Below are positions 42,259 through 53,397 of a stretch of 64,000 nucleotides of DNA, piece after piece. Positions within the stretch are counted from its first letter, which is position 1; every line of letters begins with the position of its first letter. Made by a program: the position numbers and the translations under genes. The DNA comes from Streptomyces sp. WAC08241 (GTDB taxonomy: Bacteria > Actinomycetota > Actinomycetes > Streptomycetales > Streptomycetaceae). The DNA lies in the NCBI GenBank assembly GCA_007858575.1, contig CP042279.1, positions 2,232,001 to 2,296,000 of the forward strand, in the 5' to 3' direction. Under the pieces are notes generated by a model. The model was given only the letters and a program-made list of their open reading frames with translations, did not search any database and was not told the origin of the DNA.

Positions 42259-42763
42259 TTACGGGGTGGGGTGGGTGGTGGGTCCGGCGCGGTGCAGGAG
42301 GAGCCGGGCGAGGAGCCCGGAGGCGACGCCGAGCGCGAGGACGGGGCCGCCCACCACGCGGGGTACGGGGCGAGGCCGAGCGCGGCGTCGGCGGACCAGG
42401 CGCCGGGGCCGGTGGCGGCCAGTGCCGTGGCGGTGCCGATGAGGACGAGGGGTACTCGTAGCCGTCGTTCTGCACCCAGAGCCCGTGGGGGCGCTTCACG
42501 GTGAGGGCGACGGTCATGACCCCGACGGCGCCGGTCGCCGCCGCGGGGGTGAGGAGCCCGGCGGCCAGGAGCAGGCCGGAGCCGATCTGGCCACCGCCCG
42601 CGGCGAGGGCCGTGAGGGCCCCGCCGCGGAAGCCGTCGGCCCGGAACTCCTCGGCGCCGCCTTCGAGTCCCCGGCCGCCGAGGCGGCGGCTGACCTTCTG
42701 CACGCCGTGACCGGCGATCAGGAGCCCCACCAGCAGACGCAGAATCAGAATGCCGGTGTCCAC
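42259..42763 (-). CDS. DoxX family membrane protein
   Basis: A four-helix membrane protein of about 167 residues. The GTG start reads VDTGILILRLLVGLLIAGHG, then GSGLLLAAGLLTPAAATGAV and VGVMTVALTVKRPHGLWVQN, and ends with VVGGPVLALGVASGLLARLL. These match the DoxX/SURF4-like family, linked in other actinobacteria to membrane redox complexes. Breaks near 42460 and 42365. It lies six bases after the YcaC-like gene and 12 bases before dps. The partner superoxide dismutase seen in mycobacteria is not adjacent. Confidence 0.75.
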
Positions 42764-42768
42764 CGGTC

Positions 42769-43431
42769 TCAGCCGGCGGCGTGCGCGCCGATGACGGTCT
42801 GCGCGTACACGACACCCAGGCCGTACGCGCCCGCGTGGGCCTTGACGATCTCCATGACCGCGCCGTACGTCTCCTGGCGCGCCCAGTCGCGCTGGAGCTC
42901 CAGGAGGACCTGCACCCAGGTGACGGGGACGGCGCCGGCGGCCACCATCCGCTGGAGGGCGTGCTCGTGGGCGGCCGGGGTGACGCCGCCGGACGCGTCG
43001 GCGACGACGTACACCTCGCAGCCCTGTTCGAGCGCGGAGAGGGCGGGGAGGACCAGGCAGACCTCGGTCCACAGGCCGGACAGGACGATCTTCTTGCGTC
43101 CGGTCGCCCTGACCGCCTCCACCAGCGCCTCGTCCTCCCAGGCGTTCATGGTGGTGCGGTCGATGACCTCGTTCTTCGGGAAGACCTCGGCGAGCTGCGG
43201 CAGCAGGGGCCCGGAGAAGGACTCGGCGGCGACCGTGGTCAGGACGGCCGGCACGTCGAAGGCGCGGGCCGCCTTGGCGAGGCCGACGGTGTTGTTGATG
43301 ATCGCGGCACGGTCGCCGCTGCCGGTGCCGAAGAACATCTGCGGCTGGTGGTCCACGAAGAGCATGACGGCGTTGTCGGGCGTGATCAGGTCCGCGCCGG
43401 GAGCGGCGTGCACCTGCGAGACGTCGAACAT
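42769..43431 (-). CDS. YcaC-like isochorismatase-family hydrolase
   Basis: An intact 220-residue cysteine hydrolase and the first gene of the leftward operon; GAGAGGACCCC precedes its ATG. It starts MFDVSQVHAAPGADLITPDN, and the catalytic Asp is in VMLFVDHQPQMFFGTGSG, the Lys in PKNEVIDRTTMNAWED, and the Cys in VLSGLWTEVCLVLPALSALE. These are the D-K-C triad of the isochorismatase fold; the FFGTGSGDRAAIINNTVGLA stretch is characteristic of YcaC-type proteins. Substrate is unknown. Confidence 0.85.
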   Translation of the reverse strand: MFDVSQVHAAPGADLITPDNAVMLFVDHQPQMFFGTGSGDRAAIINNTVGLAKAARAFDVPAVLTTVAAESFSGPLLPQLAEVFPKNEVIDRTTMNAWEDEALVEAVRATGRKKIVLSGLWTEVCLVLPALSALEQGCEVYVVADASGGVTPAAHEHALQRMVAAGAVPVTWVQVLLELQRDWARQETYGAVMEIVKAHAGAYGLGVVYAQTVIGAHAAG

Positions 43432-43768
43432 GTGGGGTCCTCTCGAAACGGTGGGAACCCGCCCGCCGCGACCGTGCGGCGGACGGAACGCCTCGAAAGT
43501 ACGGCCGTCGCGAGCCCCCGTTTGTTCCGTCCGCGCACAGCTCCTGGCACCACAGTGCACACTCCCCGCCGATGTGCGGCGCCGGCGGCGGCTGGACGTG
43601 GGGAACGGCTCCGCCCAGTACTCCGGCTGAGGTGCCCGCCCCGGCGTCACCGCCTGCCCCGGCACGGCGCTCTACGAACGCACCGGCTGACCGGATCCCG
43701 GACCCCTCGGCAGCGCTCCCCGGCCCTGTGGGACAGTGGCGGGCGATTCCGAGGAAAGGCGACACACG
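43432..43768. other. Divergent intergenic region of the stress operon
   Basis: These 337 bases separate the eight-gene leftward operon from a GNAT gene. It should hold the operon promoter. I see Pro/Ala-type low-complexity coding-like sequence but no gene, no clear -10/-35 pair, and no strong palindrome. Confidence 0.4.
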
Positions 43769-44467
43769 ATGACGTACGACGGGAGCGACGGCCTCGCGGT
43801 GCTCGACGACCCGGTGGGCGAGTGCTGCGCGGGCGTCACGCGGGCTCGGCCGCCGGCACGGCCGGACCGCCACGTACCTGCCGGAGGTCGCGACCTTCTC
43901 GGCGCTGCCCGCCGACGCGGACGCGGCGGACTGGGCCGACCTGGCGCGGCTCCTCGGCCGGGAGGCCTTCGCCGACATGTTCAGCTCCCCGGCCGTCCCG
44001 CCGCCGGACTGGGAGCCGGTCTTCGTCCTCGAAGGACGGCAGATGCTCCGGTCCGGCGGCGGGACCTCCGGTGCCGTCGACACCGGCGTGGTCGAGCTCG
44101 GCGCGGCCGACGTGCCCGAGATGCTCGACCTGGTCGCGCGCACCCGGCCGGGGCCGTTCTGGCCGCGCACCCGCGAACTCGGCACCTACCTCGGGATCCG
44201 CGACGGCGGCCGGCTGGTGGCCATGGCGGGCGAGCGGCTCCGGCCGCCGGGCTGGACCGAGATCAGCGCCGTCTGCACGGACCCCGAGGTACGCGGACGG
44301 GGCACGCCGCCTGCCTGGTGGGCGCGCTCGCCGACCGGGTCCTGGCCCGGGGCGAGCGCCCCTTCCCGCACGTGGCCGAGAAGAACACGGCGGCGATCGC
44401 GCTCTACGAGCGGCTCGGCTTCACGACCCGGAAGCACGTGACCTTCCGGGGCTTCCGCACCCCGTGA
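43769..44467 (+). CDS. GNAT family N-acetyltransferase
   Basis: About 232 residues. The start MTYDGSDGLAVLDDPVG follows GAGGAAAGG. The acetyl-CoA fold is seen in VELGAADVPEMLDLVARTRP, YLGIRDGGRLVAMAGERLRP, ISAVCTDPEVRGRG (the pyrophosphate loop), and the last strands KNTAAIALYERLGFTTRKHV. Breaks near 43825 and 44307. The acceptor is not known. It is divergent from the stress operon and convergent with the lysyl-oxidase-like gene. Confidence 0.8.
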   Translation: MTYDGSDGLAVLDDPVGECCAGVTRARPPARPDRHVPAGGRDLLGAARRRGRGGLGRPGAAPRPGGLRRHVQLPGRPAAGLGAGLRPRRTADAPVRRRDLRCRRHRRGRARRGRRARDARPGRAHPAGAVLAAHPRTRHLPRDPRRRPAGGHGGRAAPAAGLDRDQRRLHGPRGTRTGHAACLVGALADRVLARGERPFPHVAEKNTAAIALYERLGFTTRKHVTFRGFRTP

Positions 44468-44506
44468 CCGCTCCCCCGGCGTGCGCGGTGTCCGCGGTGT
44501 ACGCGG

Positions 44507-46326
44507 TCAGTTCGCGTTCACGAGGTCGTGCGCCGGGACCGTCACGGTCCGCTTCCCGGCTTGCCGCCGAGGACGACCTTGCGCAGGGCGCTGTTGTTGT
44601 CGAGGTTGGTCTCCTTCAGGCGCTTGGCCGGGTTGGCGAGGACCTGGATGTAGTAGGTGCCGTTGGGCACGTCCGTGATGTCGAAGGACTGGCCCGGCAG
44701 GTCCTGGGTGTAGGTGTCGCCGGAGCCGACGTCGAGCACCTCGCGGACGGAGATCGAGTTCTCCTGGCCGCAGGCGGTCGCCAGGTCGGTGTTGTACGGG
44801 TGCCAGTTGGCGTTCTTCACCGTGTAGTCGACGGCGTCGGTGTTGGCCAGGCAGAAGGCCTCCTTGCCGCTGCGGACCGCCTCCTTCTTGTCGGCCTTCA
44901 GGAGCCGGTAGCTGGCGAAGTCGGTGAAGTGCCAGTGGACGTGGCCGGGGCGCGGGTCCCACTCCATGGTGCCGGTCGGGGTGTAGCCGACCTGCTTGCC
45001 CTTGGCGTCGTAGAAGTACTGGTAGGCGTCCATCTTCGCCTTGCCGGGCGAGCGGAAGCCGTCCACCACGAGCTGGGCCGGTCCGGCGTTCCACACGTTG
45101 GCGCTGAAGGCGAGGTAGTCCTTGCCCGGGACGTTCTCCGTGCCGTCGCTGATGGTGATGCCGTACGCGGGGAGCGAGCGCAGGTCGGGCTTGGGGACGT
45201 CCGGGACGGAGGCCTTGCCGGTGGGTCGCTCGGCGGCCGGCACGAGGGCGGGCGCCTTGCGCGAGCCGTCGGTCTGTCCGGTCGTGTCACCGGTCCGCGC
45301 CCCGGCCGCGTCGAGCGCCCCGGGCGCCGGCGAGTTCGGCCTGCCGCTTCTTCAGCGCCCACGGGAGGGCCGGCGGGGCGGCCTTCAGCGGTCCGTGGCC
45401 CACGTTGTACGAGGGGGTCGCGCCGCTGGTCTCGGGCGCGCCGGCCTGGACGGGCTTCACCGGGCCGTGCCCGGCGTGCGCGGCGTGACCGGCGGGCGCC
45501 TGGTGGGCGGCGCCGCGCCCACCGGCCGTACCGTGTCCGGCGTGCTCACCCGCCGTGCCGTGTCCGGCGTGCTCGCCCGCGGCGGCCGAGCGGGCGGCCC
45601 CGGCGCCGTTGCCCTCCTCCCAACTGCGTTCCTGGACGGTGACCTTCACCGTCGCGGGCTTGTCGGCGATGCCGAAGAGGTCCCGGTACTTCTTGGCGAC
45701 CCCGACCCTGGCCGTGTACGTGCCCGCCGCGAGCTTCACGGGCTGGGTGTAGGAGCCGGCGTAGGTGTTGGAGGCCCACCCTTCTCGACGCCCCACACGG
45801 AGCCGAGGGTGAAGGGGTTGGTGGGGCAGCTCTCCGGATACTTCGAGGTGGCGGGCGCGTCGGGCCGGATCCGGCCGCTGGCGTTGTTCGGGCAGAAGCT
45901 CTCCGCCCGGCTGAGGACCTTCTTGCCGGCCTTGTCGGTGAGGGTGATCTCCGCGAAGCCGGGCAGCCCGGAGAAGTCCTTCACGGTCCCCTGCGGCAGC
46001 ACCTTGGACCTGGCCTTGCCGCCCTCGTACACGGTCTGGGTGAGGACCACCGGGTCCTTGTAGGACTTCCGGGTCGCCCGGAGCTCCAGCGGTGACCCCT
46101 CCGCGGTCAGATAGGTGCCCAGGTCCAGGTAGACGCCCGGGTCCTCCTTCCAGGAAGTGAGCGTGACCGAGCCGGTCGCCGCGACGAGGCTCAGCCTGGG
46201 GCCCGTCGCGGCCTTCGCCTGCTCCGGCGAGGCGGCCATGAAGCCGGCCGTCACGGCCATGGCGGCGACGGCCGTGGTGCCGGCGAGCAGCGGACGCCTC
46301 AGCCGGTGGGTGCGGGTAGTGGTCAT
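44507..46326 (-). CDS. Secreted lysyl-oxidase-like copper protein
   Basis: About 605 residues. The signal peptide is MTTTRTHRLRRPLLAGTTAV followed by AAMAVTAGFMAASPEQAKAA. An N-terminal domain contains CPNNASGRIRPDAPATSKYP then ESCPTNPFTLGSVWG. A His/Gly-rich linker with HAGHGTAGEHAGHGTAG repeats lies at 45480-45590. The C-terminal domain is of the lysyl oxidase type, with PGHVHWHFTDFASYRLLKAD (candidate copper histidines), AFCLANTDAVDYTVKN and DVPNGTYYIQVLANPAKRLK. Breaks near 45780, 45325 and 44565. It would oxidise lysine side chains outside the cell. It follows an MFS exporter; two other copper proteins (tyrosinase and its chaperone) lie 2 kb upstream. Confidence 0.75.
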
Positions 46327-46548
46327 CGTTCCTCGTTCTCGTCGCTGTGCGAAGAAGGCGGATAGCGGGCACGGCCCGGCAGGACGGGAGGACCGTCCGG
46401 CCGGCGCGGCGAGAGGCACTCGCCGCGCCCGTGCGGTGAGAGGAGGGATTCGGCGCCCGGTTGTCCGGGGAGTCGAAATCGTCGGGATGTTGGCCGAATA
46501 GCGCCGCCGTGAGGGAAACGGCCGGTTCGGTGGCGCGGGAGGACCGGG

Positions 46549-46606
46549 TCGTACGAGATGTACGTGACGTACGAGGCTTGCGTGACGTACGAGGCGTACG
46601 AGGCGG
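46549..46606. repeat. CGTACG-rich tandem repeats between MFS and lysyl-oxidase genes
   Basis: About six imperfect copies of a GTACGTGACGTACGAGGC-type unit lie in the 326-base gap 46327-46652. The hexamer CGTACG recurs within them. Apart from this the gap shows no gene; it should carry the promoter of the lysyl-oxidase-like gene. Confidence 0.55.
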
Positions 46607-46652
46607 CCCCGACTGCCCTGCCGCCGCCCCGGTCGCGCGGAGGCGGCCCGTC

Positions 46653-48153
46653 TCAGCGGTGCCGGGCGGCTCCGTCGCGCGCGGCGGCGTCGTCGTCCGG
46701 GGCGTTCCCTGCCGCGCCGCCGCCCGCCGGCCCGCCACCACGTCCGCGACGGCGACGGCGAGCGAGGCCACGACGAAGGCGATCGAGACGAGGAGGCCGT
46801 GGTCGTAGGCGGTGGCCCAGCCGTCCTGGGCGACCTGGCCGAAGAAGACGGAGCCGACCGCGGCGATGCCGACCGCCGAGCCGACCCGCTGGCCGGTCTG
46901 AGGGTGCCGCCCGCGCTGCCGGCCCGGCGCACGGGCACCTCGGAGAGGGTGAGGGTCTGGTTCGGGGCGATCACCAGGCCGCTGCCGAGCCCCGCGAGGA
47001 GCAGCGGGGCGAGCATGGCCCAGCCCGCGCCCCGGCCGGGCACCTGGTGCACGGCGAACGCCGTCCCGGCGAGGCCGATCGCCACCATCGCCAGGCCGAC
47101 CACCACGAGGGCCGGCCGAAGCGGTCCACGAGCCGGCCGCCGATCCCGGCCGCGATCCCGGAGCCCAGGGCGAAGGGGGTGATGGTGAGCCCGGCCTGGA
47201 GCGCGCTGTAGTGCAGTCCGCTCTGGAGGTAGAGCGTGCTGACGAAGAAGATCGAGGTGAAGCCCGCGAAGTAGAGCAGGATCAGGAGCGAGCCGAGCCA
47301 GTAGGAGCGGACGCGGAAGAGCTCCAGGTCGATGAGGGGCTCGTTGCCCGCGCGGGCGCAGCGGCGCTCCCACCACACGAAGACCGCGAGCAGGACGGCG
47401 GCGACGGGGACGAGCAGGTACTTGCGGTTCCCGGGCCACTGCTGGGACTGGACGAAGGGCAGCAGGGCGAGGACCGCGGCGCCGAGGAGCACCACGCCGA
47501 CCGGGTCGAGGCGGCCGAGCCGCACCGGCTTGGCGTCCGGGGTGTCGGGCAGCAGCCGCCGGGCGAGGAACAGGCACACGATCCCGATGGGGAGGTTGAC
47601 GTAGAAGACCCAGCGCCAGCCCTCCTCGGGGCCCGCCGCCTGGATCAGCAGACCGCCGAGGAGGGGCCGACGGCGGTGGAGATGCCGACGACGGTGCCGA
47701 ACATCCCGAAGGCCCTGCCGCGCTCGGAGCCCCGGAACATCTGCTGGATGAGCGCGGAGATCTGGGCGAGACGAGGCCGCCGGCCACGCCCTGCGCCAGT
47801 CGCGAGATCACCAGCCACGTGCTCGTCTGGGCCGCTCCGCAGGAGGCCGAGGCGAGCGTGAAGAGCGCGAGGCCGACGATGAAGACGCTGCGCCTGCCGC
47901 GCGCGTCGCCGAGGCGCCCGGCCGGGATGAGGAAGAGCCCGAAGGCGAGCGCGTACCCGGAGAGCACCCACTGGAGGTCCGACTCGGGGGTGTCGAGGCC
48001 GGTGCGGATGGAGGGCAGCGCGACGTTCACGATCGACACGTCGAGGAGGGTCATGAACCCCGCCACGAGGCAGACGCCGAGCGCCTTCCACCGGTTCGGG
48101 TCCGGTTCCTCCTGCGGCCGGTGCGGGGCCTGCGCCGACTCTTGCCGGGTCAC
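46653..48153 (-). CDS. MFS multidrug exporter (DHA2, EmrB/QacA type)
   Basis: A 14-helix proton antiporter of about 500 residues. The GTG start gives VTRQESAQAPHRPQEEPDPN, then LVAGFMTLLDVSIVNVALPS (the family motif D1), LQWVLSGYALAFGLFLIPAG, RLGDARGRRSVFIVGLALFT (motif A) and SRLAQGVAGGL. Later blocks are FGMFGTVVGISTAVGP, LLGGLLIQ and LYLQSGLHYSALQAGLTITP. Breaks near 47775, 47665, 47115, 46900 and 46735. The last repair gives a hydrophilic tail ending ARHR at 46653, a better end than the open frames that run into the next gene. The drug or metabolite exported is unknown. Confidence 0.85.
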
Positions 48154-48349
48154 GTGTCCTCCTGGTTCCCTCGGGTACGGCCCGGTGGACGGCGCGCGAC
48201 ACGGGCCGTGCGCGCCTCCCGGGCTGCGAAGACCCGGGTACCCGGCGCACGGCCTCCCGATGCCTCCTTTCACCCGGATCATCCGTTGATGTGGCAATGC
48301 CCGGGTGCCCGTGCGGGACACCCGGGCCGGGGAGGCGGTCCCGGGACCG

Positions 48350-49176
48350 TCAGGCCGCCGTGTCGAAGGTGTAGTGGGGCGTGTGGTCCAGCATGTCGGC
48401 CGGGGTCACGTCGTTCCACGGGCGCATGGTGTCGTGGAGGTCCACGACGTTCCGGGTGCCCGCGGCCGGCAGGTAGGCCGAGCCGGGGTGGCGGGCCTGC
48501 CAGTCGGCCCACAGCTTGTCGACGAAGGCGTGGTGCAGCCAGAAGACGGGGTCGTTGGGCGAGACCCCGGTGGCCATCTGGCCGCCGACCCAGACGTGGA
48601 CGCGGTTGTGGAGGTTCACCCCGCGCCAGCCCTCCAGGTGGTTGCGGAAGCCGTCGGAGGCGCTGTTCCAGGGGCGGTGTCGTAGGTCTCCATGGCGAGG
48701 ACGGAGTCCACCTCGGCGCGGGTGGGGAGTTGCCGGCCGCCGGCGCCGAGGTCGCGCCGGAGGAAGTCGCGTCCGTCGACGCGGACGGTGACCGTCCAGC
48801 GGTTGCCGGACCGGGCGAAGGGGCCGTCGGTGACCTGGCCGTCGCGGGCGCGGCCGGTGCCGCCGAGGAAGTCGGGCGCCCACAGCGAGGAGCGGGAGGT
48901 GCGGTCGGCGGTCCAGTCCCAGTAGGGCAGGGTGACGGTCGCGTCGACGGACTTCAGGGCCGCCTCGAACTCCAGGAGGAAGCGCCGGTGCCAGGGCAGG
49001 AAGGACGGCGAGCGGTGGCCGACGCGGTCGCCGTCGTCGGTGTCGCCCATGATGAAGGCGTTGTGCGTGGTGACGAAGGCGTCGTACCGCCCGGAGCGCT
49101 TGAGCTCCAGGAGGGCGTCGACGAAGCGGCGCTTCTCGTCGGCCGTGAGGGTGGCCTGGTTCTTGCGTACGGTCAT
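48350..49176 (-). CDS. melC2: Tyrosinase MelC2
   Basis: A type 3 copper monophenol oxidase that turns tyrosine to dopaquinone for melanin. The start is MTVRKNQATLTADEKRRFVD. CuA histidines are H38 (FVTTHNAF), H54 and H63 (VGHRSPSFLPWHRRFLLEFE). CuB histidines are in NLHNRVHVWVGGQMATGVSP and NDPVFWLHHAFVDKLWADWQ. One break near 48680 (YDTAPWNSASDGFRN restored). No signal peptide; export depends on the MelC1 partner encoded just upstream. Length is about 275 residues, typical for streptomycete tyrosinases. Confidence 0.95.
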
Positions 49177-49210
49177 GGTGGTGCGTGCTCCTGGATCGGT
49201 CGCGGAGGGT

Positions 49211-49602
49211 TCAGCCGAGGGCGAGGGGGACGAGCGGGGCGCCGCGGAGTTCGCGGACGGCCGCGCGGGCCAGCTCCCTGGGCGTGGCGACGGGCTCGTA
49301 GTGGTGGATGACGCTGATCCAGGTGCCGTCGGCGTTCCGCATGACGTGCAGTTCCCGCCCGTCGACGGTGACGGTGTAGCCGCCCGCGTGGTGTCCCCCG
49401 TGGTGGCCGCTGCCGTGCGCGGGCCCGCCCTGGATGCGGCGGCCCTGGTAGACCTCGTCGAAGGCGGCCGGGTCGGGGCCGGCCGCCGGGGCGGCGGCGC
49501 GGGGGCCGAGGCCGCGGCCGGGCCCGCCTGGGCGAGGAGCGTGACGGCGCCCGCGGCGCCTGCCGCGACGCCGAGCGCCCGGCGGCGGGTGATGCTGGAC
49601 AT
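49211..49602 (-). CDS. melC1: Tyrosinase copper chaperone MelC1
   Basis: The Tat-exported partner that delivers copper to MelC2 and takes it out of the cell. [20 protein letters not shown] has the twin-arginine stretch and hydrophobic segment. The mature part has [20 protein letters not shown], a His-rich loop ([20 protein letters not shown]) and [20 protein letters not shown], typical of MelC1. One break near 49500. It is 34 bases upstream of melC2, the classic melC operon order. Length is about 130 residues. Confidence 0.92.
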
Positions 49603-49783
49603 GAGATACCCCCAAGTGGTCTGTGCGACCGGGGTTTGGTCATATGCCCCCGGCAGGGGACATCAGTACCCGGGGTGTCGGCACGGCGGAAATCGCCGGA
49701 GGGCGGTTGGCCGTGAAGTGGTCAACTTGCCACGGAAAGTGCAGGTTTGAACAGAGTTGATCTTGCTGTTCGGGGTACGGAAC

Positions 49784-49847
49784 CACCCCGGAGCGAAGAT
49801 CTTACGGAGAAAGCGGCTTTCCGTGAATGATCTTTCGCTCCGGGGTG
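49784..49847 (-). terminator. Large nested hairpin after sdhB
   Basis: An 18-base arm (caccccggagcgaagatc) pairs with 49829-49847, with one bulged base. The 27-base loop can form a second stem (acggagaaag/ctttccgt). It is in the 290-base gap between the sdhB stop and melC1. It probably ends the sdhCAB transcript; no T-tract follows. The rest of the gap should hold the melC promoter; AAGTTGACCACTT on the minus strand is a weak -35 candidate. Confidence 0.6.
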
Positions 49848-49892
49848 CGAGGTGTGGCGGGGCCCACGCCCCCGGATTGTCCGGATCGGGCC

Positions 49893-50635
49893 TCAGCCGC
49901 GGCCGGCCTTGCGCCGCGCCCGCAGCCACTCCCGGTTCATCGCCGAGATCGACGGCAGCGGGATCCCCTTCGGACAGGCCGTCGCGCACTCGCCCGTGAG
50001 GGTGCAGCCGCCGAAGCCCTCCGCGTCCATCTGGGCGACCATGTCGAGGACCCGGGTCCCGCGCTCCGGGGAGCCCTGCGGCAGCACGTTGAGGTGGTTG
50101 ACCTTGGCCGAGGTGAAGAGCATGGCCGAGCCGTTGGGGCAGGCCGCCACGCACGCGCCGCAGCCGATGCACTCGGCGTGCTCGAAGGCGGAGTCCGCGT
50201 CGGGCTTGGGGACCGGGGTGGCGTGGGCCTCGGGGCCGCGCCCGTGGGGCGGTGATGTAGCCGCCGGCCTGGATGACGCGGTCGAAGGCCGAGCGGTCGA
50301 CCACCAGGTCCTTGACGACCGGGAAGGCGGAGGCGCGCCAGGGCTCGACGTCGATGGTGTCGCCGTCGCGGAAGGAGCGCATGTGGAGCTGGCAGGTCGT
50401 GGTGCGCTCGGGGCCGTGGGCGTCGCCGTTGATGACGAGGCTGCACGCGCCGCAGATGCCCTCGCGGCAGTCGTGGTCGAAGGCCACGGGGTCCTCGCCG
50501 CGCACGATGAGTTCCTCGTTGAGGGTGTCGAGCATCTCCAGAACGACATGTCTGGGGAGATGCCGTCCACCTCGTAGGTGGCCATGGCGCCGTCGGCGTC
50601 GGCGTTCCGCTGGCGCCAGACGCGCAGGTTGAGCT

Positions 50636-50639
<4 letters not shown>
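49893..50639 (-). CDS. sdhB: Succinate dehydrogenase iron-sulfur subunit
   Basis: About 248 residues. [20 protein letters not shown] begins the ferredoxin-like domain, and [19 protein letters not shown] has the [2Fe-2S] cysteines. The helical domain has [20 protein letters not shown] and [20 protein letters not shown] for the [4Fe-4S] and [3Fe-4S] clusters. Breaks near 50540 and 50250. Its ATG overlaps the sdhA stop (ATGA). It passes electrons from SdhA to the membrane subunit. Confidence 0.93.
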
Positions 50640-52575
<1,936 letters not shown>

Positions 52576-52582
52576 GGTCAGC

Positions 52583-53233
52583 TCACCACCCGGTCATGAC
52601 GGCGACGGGGACGGAGACGAAGCCCGCGGTCAGCGCGAGCGCGAGGCCGTTGGCGAGGCCCCGGAGGAGGCGCTCGCGGCGGGCGTTGCCGACGCCCAGG
52701 GTCTGTGCGGCGCTCCAGAAGCCGTGGCGGACGTGGAGGCCGACGGCGAGCATGGCGACGATGTAGAGGACGTTGCCGTACCAGGTGGAGAAGGTGTCGA
52801 CGACGTTCTGGTAGGGCCTGCCCTCCTCGAAGCCGCCGGTGTGGACGGTGCCGGTGGTCAGGTCGAGGACGTGCCAGACGATGAACAGGGCGAGGATGAT
52901 CCCGCCCCAGCGCATGGTGCGGGTGGCGTACGAGGCCCGCCTGCGGCGGTGCGCGTAGGCGATGGGGCGCGCCTTGATGTCGCGCCGGCTGAGCTGGTAC
53001 GCGGAGACGGCGTGGGCGACGACGGCGGCGAGGAGCACGATCCGGACGATCCAGAGGGCCCACTCGTGGTGCAGGAGCGGGGCGCCCATGACGCGCAGCC
53101 AGTGGGCGTAGCCGTTGAACTCCTCGGGGCCGAAGAAGACCTTGAGGTTGCCGATCACGTGGGCGACGAGGTAGCCGAGCATGATCAGCCCGCTGACGGC
53201 CATGACCGTCTTCTTGCCGAGCGTCGAGAGCAT
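52583..53233 (-). CDS. sdhC: Succinate dehydrogenase cytochrome b subunit
   Basis: An intact 216-residue membrane anchor with five helices: AVSGLIMLGYLVAHVIGNLK, WALWIVRIVLLAAVVAHAVS, GGIILALFIVWHVLDLTTGT, GNVLYIVAMLAVGLHVRHGF and GLALALTAGFVSVPVAVMTG. Histidines in helices 1, 2, 3 and 4 fit the dihaem b558 type of complex used by Bacillus and Wolinella, which has a single anchor subunit. This agrees with the three-gene order sdhC-sdhA-sdhB. First gene of the operon; a LysR gene is divergent across 164 bases. Confidence 0.92.
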   Translation of the reverse strand: MLSTLGKKTVMAVSGLIMLGYLVAHVIGNLKVFFGPEEFNGYAHWLRVMGAPLLHHEWALWIVRIVLLAAVVAHAVSAYQLSRRDIKARPIAYAHRRRRASYATRTMRWGGIILALFIVWHVLDLTTGTVHTGGFEEGRPYQNVVDTFSTWYGNVLYIVAMLAVGLHVRHGFWSAAQTLGVGNARRERLLRGLANGLALALTAGFVSVPVAVMTGW

Positions 53234-53360
53234 GAATCCGCGTGACGGTGCGGGGACGGCGGGCGGTCCGCCGTCCGGTTCCCCGTGGGTGCCAGAGCCA
53301 TGCCGTCGAGGCTAGGGTCGAAGGACCCGAGAGGTCCAAGACATGGTTCGGCTGCTCTCG

Positions 53361-53375
53361 ATAGGCTCTCCCTAT
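53361..53375. promoter_or_regulatory. LysR-type box (T-N11-A) between sdhC and lysR
   Basis: ATAG-N7-CTAT is a perfect dyad containing the T-N11-A core of LysR-family sites. It lies 23 bases upstream of the LysR start and 128 bases from sdhC, the usual place for an autoregulatory site that also controls the divergent operon. Confidence 0.6.
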
Positions 53376-53397
53376 GCACATCGCCTAGGCTGGGCCC

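Noticed and set aside
42781..45642. Open frame of 953 codons on the plus strand
   Set aside because: Gly/Val/Asp-rich antisense shadow of the isochorismatase and lysyl-oxidase-like genes; it also crosses the GNAT gene in a wrong frame.
46327..46652. Extension of the MFS protein to the ATGA at 46326
   Set aside because: One frame does end there, but the residues are low complexity and a single repair gives a natural hydrophilic end at 46653.
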